Shown piece by piece: positions 1-9,122 of a stretch of 64,000 nucleotides of DNA. The stretch is from Spongilla lacustris (lineage: Eukaryota > Porifera > Demospongiae > Spongillida > Spongillidae), in contig OX442431.1 in assembly GCA_949361645.1 (NCBI GenBank), forward strand, positions 6,539,160-6,603,159. Reading direction: 5' to 3'. The notes under the pieces were generated by a model. It worked only from the letters and a program-made list of their open reading frames with translations, was not told the DNA's origin and did no database searches. Made by a program: the position numbers and the translations under genes. How positions within the stretch are numbered: position 1 is the first letter of the stretch; the number at the start of each line of letters is the position of its first letter.

Positions 1-1590
1 GTGCACGGTGTAAATAGTGACACTGGTACACTGGGTACATGTCACCACAACAGACTCTGTGCACGATGTAAATAGTGACACTGGTACACTGGGTACATGT
101 CACCACAACAGACTCTGTGCACGGTGTAAATAGTGACACTGGTACACTGGGTACATGTCACCACAACAGACTCTATGCACGGTGTAAATAGTGACACTGG
201 TACACTGGGTACATGTCACCACAACAGAATCTGTGACCAGTGTAAATAGTGACACTGGTACACTGGGTACATGTCACCACAACAGACTGTGCACGGTGTA
301 AATAGTGACACTGGTACACTGGGTACATGTCACCACAACAGACTCTGTGCACGGTGTAAATAGTGACACTGGTACACTGGGTACATGTCACCACAACAGA
401 CTCTATGCACGGTGTAAATAGTGACACTGGTACACTGGGTACATGTCACCACAACAGACTCTGTGACCAGTGTAAATAGTGACACTGGTACACTGGGTAC
501 ATGTCACCACAACAGACTCTGTGCACGGTGTAAATAGTGACACTGGTACACTGGGTACATGTCACCACAACAGACTCTGTGCACGATGTAAATAGTGACA
601 CTGGTACACTGGTACACTCGGTACATGTCACCACAACAGACTCTGTGCACAGTGTAAATAGTGACACTGGTACACTGGTACACTAGGTACATGTCACCAC
701 AACAGACTCTGTGCACGGTGTAAATAGTGACACTGGTACACTGGGTACATGTACATGTACATGTCACCACAACAGACTCTGTGCATGGTGTAAATAGTGA
801 CACTGGTACACTGGGTACATGTCACCACAACAGACTCTGTGCACGGTGTAAATAGTGACACTGGTACACTGGGTACATGTCACCACAACAGACTGTGTGC
901 AGGGTGTAAATAGTGACACTGGTACACTTTTACACTGGGTACATGTCACCACAACAGACTCTGTGCACGGTGTAAATAGTGACACTGGTACACTGGGTAC
1001 ATGTCACCACAACAGACTCTATGCACGGTGTAAATAGTGACACTGGTACACTGGGTACATGTCACCACAACAGATTCTGTGCACGGTGTAAATAGTGACA
1101 CTGGTACACTGGGTACATGTCACCACAACAGACTGTGTGCAGGATGTAAATAGTGACACTGGTACACTTTTACACTGGGTACATGTCACCACAACAGACT
1201 CTGTGCACGGTGTAAATAGTGACACTGGTACACTGGGTACATGTCACCACAACAGACTCTGTGCACGGTGTAAATAGTGACACTGGTACACTGCAGCGTA
1301 CATGTCACCACAACAGACTCTGTGCACAGTGTAAATAGTGACACTGGTACACTGGGTACATGTCACCACAACAGACTCTGTGCACGGTGTAAATAGTGAC
1401 ACTGGTACACTGCAGCGTACATGTCACCACAACAGACTCTATGCACGGTGTAAATAGTGACACTGGTACACTGGGTACATGTCACCACAACAGACTCTGT
1501 GCACAGTGTAAATAGTGACACTGGTACACTGGGACTCTGTGCACGGTGTAAATAGTGACACTGGTACACTGGTGTACATGTGTGTGGTGA
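1..1590. repeat. 58-bp tandem satellite, about 27 units
   Basis: A head-to-tail array with a 58-bp unit begins at base 1 and runs to about 1590. Each unit carries GTAAATAGTGACACTGGTAC followed by a GTACATGTCACCACAACAGA segment. Most units differ by a few bases, and some have short insertions such as an extra GTACACTG or TTTTACACTGG. The left end is cut by the window, so the true array is longer. Open frames on both strands within it are products of the repeat and are not genes. Confidence 0.97.
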
Positions 1591-1698
1591 CACCAATTTT
1601 TGAACATGGTGATGATGTAACAGATATAGAAACACAGAGCACCTCACCATGTGTGATGAACATGGATCCAGGAGGAGGAGGTCCCTTTAGATTGCTAG

Positions 1699-4374
1699 TC
1701 ATGTACCATTGTGGGTGTGCTTAATGTGAGTATGCAATGCAGTTTGAGTGCCATATTTCAAGGGACACTGGGAACAGGAAAACTTTCTATCAATTTCAGA
1801 TTTTTTCCTACGCCTGCGCTTGCAGGGTGGACCCTGGCTTCCTTCGTCAACACTGGCATTGTCCGCCTTAGTGACATCACGGTGTTCATCACCTGGAACA
1901 GCAGGCTGCTTGTGAGCTGTGTTCTTTTTGTGCAGGGACAGGGCTGAGCTACTGGCATACTTATTGCCACATACAGTGCACTGGAAGGCAAGGATTAGTT
2001 CAGACCTGGATCTGCGTTTCCTCCTGCCAGAAACACAGCTATTGCCTTCGTCTTGCATATCACTGTGAGTGTCATCTGCAGACTCCTGGCCCTCAACAGT
2101 AGGTGGGTCAGGAATGGCATTAGAAGGACCTGGTTGGTCACTGTCTGGAACTCCAGGTGTTTCGGAAGAGTTGATAGCAGTGCCTGGTGTAGGCTTTGGA
2201 CATACCCTGTCCCTCTTCTTTGGGTCACGAATGTATTCCCTCACCTTCTCATACAGGTACAGTGACCGCATCAGGGACAATCCATTGGGGCTAATAACAG
2301 GTGGCATCACTTGGTTCTGATAAGCCTCCTGTATGTCCTTTATGGCCACTCCAGCCCTCAGCATGGTTACCTCGGTGGGGTTTGTGTCCGATGGCAAGGT
2401 CTTCATTTTCATGACACCAGGGTGTTCTCGGTCAAACTCAAATGTATGGTAGCGGCCAAAGCCAACCAGAGGCCCAAACCACTGGCCCAAGAAGGCATTC
2501 CAGTCATGGTACTGCCAGTCCTGGTACAGTTGTGGCACACAAGTGACGTTCTGGCCACACTGCCGGACACAGTCAGCTAGGTCATCCATATCATCTACAT
2601 GGTCCTGTCTTCGGTAGTACTTCTTGAACAGGCCAAAGTAGGAATCGGGTCGAAACTTTGTGTGCCCAGGTAGCATGAAGTTCAGCTGGATGGTGTCATG
2701 TTGTCCAGTGATCACCCGCCAGGCCAGGTACCACATCATGGTGGTGTTCTTGTTCTGGCCCACACAGTTGTCGGCCTGAAGTGTTACACGCCTCTCTCCC
2801 AGTCCATGTAGGTGGAAGAATGCATGCACCAGGCTGACCACCACCACAGCACCCTTGCCGGCCTGCTCAGCCTCATCAATTAGGAAGAACACCTGGCGGC
2901 ACAGCGGCTCACAACACACACCAAACACCTGGACCTTGCGAGGTGTCCTGAAATAAAAAGTGCCCCTTTGTTGTGAGCTGTAGGGCAGTGACACCTGCTG
3001 GCAGTAGTCAAAGGAGTACTGCATCTGCATGTCCAGGTGCAGGGCTTGTGAGGTGAAGGGAACCATCAGGGCCCTGGATTCCAAGTGACCCAGGATCTGG
3101 TCACGCTCCTTCTGTCTCTTCCTTCCCCATTCCTTCTCAGCCTCCTCAATGTTTGCATTGTAGGCGTCACGAAATGCCTTGGCCTTAATGAGGTGCTGGT
3201 TGTAATTGACATTTATTGTTTTGCGCTGCTCATCAGAAAGGCTGTGCCTCAAAGTGACCAACATCTGATCACACTTGTCGCACAGATCGCTGCGTGCAGG
3301 TTGGATCTTGATGTTAGAACAGTATCTTCGCCACAGTCTAATAAATGACACGTACTTCACCACACGTGCAGCAGGGGGTGTTGGAGGAGCCGGAGGAACG
3401 TTGAGCAAGGTGTACTGCCGCTTCAGCTGACTGGTAAGTCGGTAAGGGCAAAGTTGCTGTGGTGCTGGTGTGCTCCTGGACAGGGACTCCATGGCCTTGC
3501 AATACTCGGCATACACAGACTTTAGTGTTTTGCCACTCTCCAGAACATAGTCTCTGATCGTCCCTTGCAAACGACCAGGGTCAGGGAGGGCATTTATGCC
3601 AGCATAGTTCTCTATAAATCTGACCACCATTGTCTTGTCCAAACGAGAGAGGGCATGGCGAGGAGCCCTGCCACAGTTACCATGGGGATGGGGCTCAACA
3701 TCAGAGTCAGAGCACACCTGCTGCTGCCAGCGCTTCAATGTACGGTAACTTGTGCCAATGACGGCACAGAAAGCATCCCTGCAGACAGGACTAGACCAGT
3801 CAAGGCGATACTGGAATGTATTTCGAGAACCAGATTTGTTCCGAATCATAGCTAGCATTCCATAAATAACAGCCTTTCTGGTTTTCTTGTCCAATCTGGA
3901 TAATGTAAGTGCTCGTCTTTTGGGCAAGTCACCGTACTTCAATACACAGCTGTCTTTGCAGCACCCTCCTTTAGTGAGGTAGGCATTCAGCATGCGACAG
4001 GGGTGACACTGTCCCCGTGCTATTCTAGCTGGTACACCACCTGGGCCCTCGCTGACATCATCACCATCACCATCACCATCACAGTCGCTTCCGCTATCAC
4101 CATCACACTCGCTCCTGCTATCATCATCACTGCCCTTATCGCTATCACCTCCACCATCATCACTTTCACCATCACCGTCATCTCCGTCGCTTTCACCATC
4201 GTTGATTCCACCTTCACAGACATCGCTATAAATGCCGTCGAAATCATCACTTCCATATTCACCGTCGCCATTGTCACCACCGTTCTCAATCTCCTCATCC
4301 ACGTCCAAATTATCGTACCATTCGAACTCGTCCGCTGAATGATACACGACGAGCTCGTCGTCAGACTTCGCCAT
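1699..4374 (-). CDS. 891-aa acidic, transposase-like (DUF7869-type) protein with two C-terminal C2H2 zinc fingers
   Basis: A single uninterrupted 891-codon frame. The N-terminus (about residues 1-105) is almost all D, E, G and S. A cysteine-rich segment follows (CHPCRMLNAYL, CCKDSC). The central region contains LHLDMQMQYSFDY, FYFRTPRKVQVFGVCCE, LIDEAEQAGKGA, LQADNCVGQNKN and LPGHTKFRPDSYFG, with spaced acidic residues (LDM, LQADN) suggesting an RNase H-like DDE core. This arrangement recalls the animal DUF7869 family, which is tied to transposable elements; the family name is from memory and no search was possible. Two C2H2 fingers lie at about residues 797-822 (x12, x5 spacing) and 865-891 (x12, x4), each preceded by a basic nuclear-localisation-like stretch (GRRKRRSR, KRRRRKK). 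The intact long frame argues for a young element or a domesticated gene. No terminal inverted repeats were recognised around it. A catalytic role is inference. Confidence 0.8.
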   Translation of the reverse strand: MAKSDDELVVYHSADEFEWYDNLDVDEEIENGGDNGDGEYGSDDFDGIYSDVCEGGINDGESDGDDGDGESDDGGGDSDKGSDDDSRSECDGDSGSDCDGDGDGDDVSEGPGGVPARIARGQCHPCRMLNAYLTKGGCCKDSCVLKYGDLPKRRALTLSRLDKKTRKAVIYGMLAMIRNKSGSRNTFQYRLDWSSPVCRDAFCAVIGTSYRTLKRWQQQVCSDSDVEPHPHGNCGRAPRHALSRLDKTMVVRFIENYAGINALPDPGRLQGTIRDYVLESGKTLKSVYAEYCKAMESLSRSTPAPQQLCPYRLTSQLKRQYTLLNVPPAPPTPPAARVVKYVSFIRLWRRYCSNIKIQPARSDLCDKCDQMLVTLRHSLSDEQRKTINVNYNQHLIKAKAFRDAYNANIEEAEKEWGRKRQKERDQILGHLESRALMVPFTSQALHLDMQMQYSFDYCQQVSLPYSSQQRGTFYFRTPRKVQVFGVCCEPLCRQVFFLIDEAEQAGKGAVVVVSLVHAFFHLHGLGERRVTLQADNCVGQNKNTTMMWYLAWRVITGQHDTIQLNFMLPGHTKFRPDSYFGLFKKYYRRQDHVDDMDDLADCVRQCGQNVTCVPQLYQDWQYHDWNAFLGQWFGPLVGFGRYHTFEFDREHPGVMKMKTLPSDTNPTEVTMLRAGVAIKDIQEAYQNQVMPPVISPNGLSLMRSLYLYEKVREYIRDPKKRDRVCPKPTPGTAINSSETPGVPDSDQPGPSNAIPDPPTVEGQESADDTHSDMQDEGNSCVSGRRKRRSRSELILAFQCTVCGNKYASSSALSLHKKNTAHKQPAVPGDEHRDVTKADNASVDEGSQGPPCKRRRRKKSEIDRKFSCSQCPLKYGTQTALHTHIKHTHNGT

Positions 4375-4383
4375 ATCGTTTAT

Positions 4384-4674
4384 CTACACAGAAGATAACG
4401 AATAACAACTGTCTATCATAGGCAACATTGTATTAAAAACATTCTGATTTCAATACTCACCGTCTTTTGTCGATAAATAAATCGTATCCTGCTTTGTAGG
4501 TGTGGCTAGGTTAATAAAGTCCCAACCCACAGGAAATAGTTGAATATTCATGTACTTCGGTGAATGGAAGCGGTTCATGCACATGCAACGGCGCGATTCG
4601 AGCGGGAAACTTGTACCAACTTTGCGCCGCTGTATCTCCATAACGGATGACATAAAAATTAACGAACAGAACAA
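4384..4674 (-). other. Probable 5' leader exon and 77-bp intron of the 891-aa gene
   Basis: On the minus strand a strong donor (GACG then GTGAGT) sits at 4460, and a pyrimidine-rich acceptor ending CTTCTGTGTAG sits at 4384, ten bases before the start codon at 4374. Splicing would remove 77 bp. The short frame upstream of the donor is out of frame with the main ATG after splicing, so the upstream exon is best read as untranslated leader with an upstream ORF. The exon's upstream limit is not defined. Confidence 0.5.
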
Positions 4675-5208
4675 ATCGATAGGTATAGGACCTCTGTACC
4701 TACAAACCGAATTTGAGGCGAATTGATTACTCCTACCTAAAGTTATGGCGGATTTGAGCCCGATGGGGTATCGAACGTTGCAATACTGGCACGGAGCAAG
4801 TGCAAGACTCCAAAATGTATTATACCATAGGGAAATGGTGTAGTATGAAGTGTTGAAAATAGGAAGTTGATAGCATTAACCGTTAGGAAGATATAGCAAT
4901 TCAAAAGAGAAGCATTTTTATAACATTTTATATATATATACGAAGGGCCATTTTGTCGGAAACTGTCCCATATATATATAATAAATATTATAATATATGT
5001 ATATATACATTATATATATATATATATATATACTGTACTCAAATGTGCCAAGTAATTGTTCACGTATAAAACTATATATTTTGCAATGCAATTGATACTG
5101 TTATGCACGGCTGGTTTAAAAAAAAAAATTTCGTGAGGGAGGAAGGCCAGCCGGCCGGGGTAATTGATTCTTCGGGTTTTTTTTTTTTAATGATCAACGA
5201 ATTCTTAC
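4675..5208. other. AT-rich spacer with TA microsatellite
   Basis: There is no coding signal here. A run of TA/TATATA repeats occupies about 4930-5035. An A11 run near 5117 and a T-rich run near 5180 flank a GC-rich stretch (GGCCAGCCGGCCGGGG). I looked here for a third exon of the neighbouring PH gene and saw none. Confidence 0.6.
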
Positions 5209-5565
5209 TTGCGCTTATTGCGTTTATCAGGAGATGAAATTGAAATGCCAAAATGGAGCCTTCTTGAGTCCAAACTGGCTTTGTTACAGGTAGCTCCCTT
5301 CAGGTAAATAGCTCCAGACCGCCCCTACACGGAAAGGAATCTAATATATGCGCCCCGTATGCATACGGGCAGAGTATCACTTTACCCCTAGTGTGTTTCC
5401 CCTCCACACATCCACCTTCCACTTGTGAATATCGTCATAGTAGACCAGAAAGCCTGGGTAGAGAACGAAGAACCTTCGCTTGAATGACTTATCGAAATCT
5501 CTTTGCTTGAATAAAACTCCTTTTATCACAGGATTCTCCAGGTTAAAATTAAAAAGCTTAGCCAT
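5209..5565 (-). CDS. PH-domain protein, exons 1-2 only (3' exon not found)
   Basis: Exon 1 (5386-5565, 60 codons, phase 0) starts MAKLFNFNLENPVIKG and contains KSFKRRFFVLYPGFLVYYDD, the beta1-beta4 part of a pleckstrin-homology domain. Exon 2 (5209-5324) begins GRSGAIYLKGATC and ends in phase 2 at an AA|GTAAGA donor. Exon structure, intron phases and sequence match the complete paralogue at 9123-11914. The start was placed at the second ATG of the frame because it aligns with the paralogue's start. The exon carrying the C-terminal PH helix (the W-containing segment) is absent from the minus strand between here and the start of the window. The gene is therefore either truncated or its last exon lies beyond the satellite. 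PH domains usually bind phosphoinositides or proteins; the ligand is unknown. Confidence 0.72.
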
Positions 5566-7295
5566 TAGTCTTTGTGTCAAGTAACTCAGCTTCAAAGTTT
5601 ATTGTTAAGCTATTATATTTATATGCACGTAACTTGTTTACCGCATAGATCTACATGAAAGTGCCGCGAGGTGTTTTGACCTAATCATGCGGTAATGTTT
5701 ACATGTTTACTATCAACTGGCTTCAGAAGGCGGAAAATTAATTAAGTCTGTTCTCATTCTACTGGTGACTGCTGGTGTACGTGAGTGGCATTGATTTTGC
5801 AATATATAGACAGCATGTGCAAATGGATAATTTATTAATAATCAGTCATAATTATAATACATATGTATGTTGACTGTTAAATTGCTGCTCTTTATACGGT
5901 CAGTTAAGCATGCATGGCATTCGTCAGAGCAACTCACACGCATTACTGTGTAGCTATATACTATAGGTCACATAAACTGTCAACTATATATAATTTTAGC
6001 ATAGATAACAACTATACTATCTATGATTAAAGGCATGCAGTAATTAAAATACTTCTCCAGTATAATGCGTTGTGTTCCAAAAAAAAAAGGATTAATCATT
6101 ACATCATACGAACCATTTTGGGCGCCGCTTGGTAAATGGCTTAATTCCTGTTGTACCTGGCCTGTAGATTGCATGGCAGAATGTGGTCATTTTCCGCGTT
6201 CCAATTAACTCACAAGATAGTCTGCATGATCCTCATACATGAGTAAATATATTGTGGTCATTTTCCGCGTTCCAATTAACTCACAAGATAGTCTGCATGA
6301 TCCTCATACATGAGTAAATATATTGTGGTCATTTTCCGCGTTCCAATTAACTCACAAGATAGTCTGCATGATCCTCATACATGAGGAAATATACCGTGAT
6401 GCATCAATACTAAAAGCCTGCTGTTTTCGAACGTATATATACTGTTGTATGTATGGGATGCTTGGCGCGCGCTCGCGACGATTGACATACAGGTACATCC
6501 AGAAAGCTCGTGGTATATGCATTTCACTTCAGTGAATTCCAGGCGTTGTATCAGCCCTTGCATGATAAGCCGGCTGCCTATATAATATCTAATTGCAGCC
6601 GGGCCGGGACCTTGGGCTGCATGTCTTATAAATTAGGAGGCTACACTGAGGTGGATCCCTTCTCAGTTACATGTAGCTTCTATTTCGTTCTGCACACATA
6701 ATGTACATGTATCGTACATGTATTAGACAGCTTTCTTCGAAATTGGGCAGCTTAAAGCTACATTCACAAGGTGTCGGTCACTGTTTGGGTTTGTTAACGC
6801 ATGCTGCAGGTTTTCTCTTGATCCGTCACGTGCAGTTCATCGTCTCCACCTCAATTGGTAAGTCCGGTTGACAGCAATGACAGGTCAGTACTTTAATGTA
6901 AAATGAAGAACTGCAGCGCGCTTGAAAACTTGTGTAGCGTGTAACCGCTAACATATTTTAAACAGGAGACCGTCCAATACCCTCCCTTAACGGCGTAAGG
7001 AATGCAATTTGCTAATTTTACGTCACGTCCGGAGTTCTTCCTGCTGGTGATGTAATGTGTCATGTGTAAAATGACTCGCAAGGTGGGCAACAAGGGTGTA
7101 TCTATGTACTGTAAGAAGTAGGAGGGATACGTTGCGTATAAGCGCACTAATTCTAAGGTTTAACATTTGAAACACCAGACTTATACTTGTTTATACAAAG
7201 TGCGATAAACATTGCGTCATATTAGTCTGGGAACGAGACTAGCACGGCTGATATCGACACAGTACATAAATGTCTTGGCAACACTGACCTATCTA
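5566..7295. other. Non-coding spacer
   Basis: Apart from the 72-bp tandem repeat at 6183-6396, I see no convincing gene. The short open frames have no recognisable motifs. Confidence 0.5.
6183..6396. repeat. 72-bp tandem repeat, three copies
   Basis: GTGGTCATTTTCCGCGTTCC begins at 6183, 6255 and 6327. Each copy runs through ACTCACAAGATAGTCTGCAT to ACATGAG(T/G)AAATATA. Copies are nearly identical until the third ends, indicating a recent local triplication. Confidence 0.95.
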
Positions 7296-7440
7296 TTAGG
7301 CTTTGCTTTCGCTAGCCGATTGCATTTTTATCCCGTGGCAAATTAGCCACCTTCGGAGCGCTGCCGTACTACGGATCTCTAGTGGCTCCTCGAGAAACGC
7401 ACCTGGGATGTCTGCCTCTGTGAGTACTGTTGTGACAGAG
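7296..7440 (-). pseudogene. SAP-like module fragment related to mobile-element proteins
   Basis: The minus strand encodes ADIPGAFLEEPLE followed by STAALRRWLICHGIK, then a stop at 7296. The pattern IPGA-x-L-x-EPLE-x(5)-AL-xx-WL-x-C-x-G resembles the short SAP-like N-terminal module seen in many repeated, transposon-associated proteins of sponges and cnidarians (recalled from general knowledge). There is no start codon and no continuation after the stop. It is either a single exon or a decayed relic, and the flanks show nothing else of such a protein. Confidence 0.4.
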
Positions 7441-9122
7441 GCTTGGTCGGTCGAAAATTATCAACAACCTGGTACAGTGTTACGCAGGAAGAACTCCGGA
7501 AGTGACGCAATTAAGAATAATTGCATTGCGGTCGGTGACATGCAGGCGTAAACTGAGATAATATTTACGTTATAATTATAATCATTATCTCTGCTGTAAG
7601 GTGTATAATATAATATTGGTCGATAATTCCATTCGTCTTATTTACAGGTAAGGTACCTGACACCTGGAAAATATACGCAAGCCCCAGAGCGCGGGGTAAG
7701 TTGTTAATGAATACACAAAGGAGGTACACATGCATGATTAGCAGCTCTACATGAAATTTATCCCATGTAAACCCCTCTCCCCCCCTCTTTAAAAAAAAAA
7801 AAACAAGCGTCGGTTGAAAAGGTTACATCACAACTGCATACATCACCACATCGATGACATAATCCTGTGCCAGGCTGTGCGTAGCGTGATGTAATTAGGG
7901 TCTGGGTACAAGACTAACTCTAAAAATAAAAGAAGAGCTCACTTATCTCCTAACACACTAAACATCGCTAGATTTACATCGAGGCACTGGAGAAAACTGG
8001 AACCAGATGTACATGTCACGTGTAATTCAATTTCATGCATTTGCATCTTAATATTCATTTGGTATTATTTGGTATTATAATCCTCTCATTCAATTACTCA
8101 GTTTTTATCCTTATTCGTTGATAGGGGGAGGAAAGAGAAAAAGATTATGAGCCCAGGAGCCATAGAACCAAATGCCGGAAAGCAAATCAACAATAACGCG
8201 ATACAGATGATTTAGGAAAGAGCCCAGCACCTGGATTGCATACGCACGAAGTGCACTAAAGTGTCCCTAGCTGAGTGCATTATGGCATGAGATATAACAT
8301 CACTACCACATTTGCATGTTAAGATGCATGGTGTCCAAGAGGGTCTAGACTATGGGCAGGGAAGAAAGAACACTGAGAGCCCTGGGAGGTATCTAGGCCC
8401 AGCCACCATCTGACAGCTACCATGTCTGAGTGCAATTGGATCAAGATGTAGCCAGAGCTAGGGAGGGTATAAATAATAACCAGGGGGGGGGGGGGGGGGG
8501 GGGGGACTGAATAATTATTATGTAATTATATATACATGTATAGGCAGGGTGGGTTAAGAGGACTTGAAGGGCTGTTGACTCTTCTAGGACATTGATAGGT
8601 ACCACCAATTGGATCAAAATCTCTTGCACAATTCAATATGACACAGAAGTAATTTGATTTGAATGAAGTGTACATGTAATGTTTGAATCAAAATGACGTG
8701 CAGTCTCTGATCAATTGTTAGTTGCCAACCCACCACCGAACAAAACACCGCAGAAATTCACGAGGAAATAATCATTAATGATCTAGCAATGCGTACACAA
8801 TGATCAACGGTTTCCTATGGCGATAGTCAGTTAATGCAATTATTTCCATGTCCTTTTAACTTGTACAACATCATGAATTTGTTTCAGATGCATAATCATG
8901 GCATCAATACATCTAATAGATATCTTGAAACGTCATCTCTGTTTTTTTTTTCATACGAGCGCTTTCTGTTTTCAGCTTGCAGCTACTTTTATATACATGT
9001 AGGTAAGGGTTGAATTTCAATTAACACCCACGTATTGAAAATCCAAAATCAGCAATCATAACTAGTCTGACATCAATACACTGCCAAGACAAACATGCAC
9101 GATAGGCAATTGCATGCTCGAA
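7441..9122. other. Non-coding spacer with poly-G tract
   Basis: No gene recognised. A run of about 24 G occurs at 8482-8505. Long T or A runs occur near 7790 and 8941. Confidence 0.5.

Noticed and set aside
1..1590. Array considered as CRISPR-like repeat
   Set aside because: Units are contiguous with no unique spacers, in an animal-type genome.
4003..4338. 111-codon plus-strand frame rich in Ile/Thr
   Set aside because: Antisense of the acidic GAT-rich N-terminus of the 891-aa gene.
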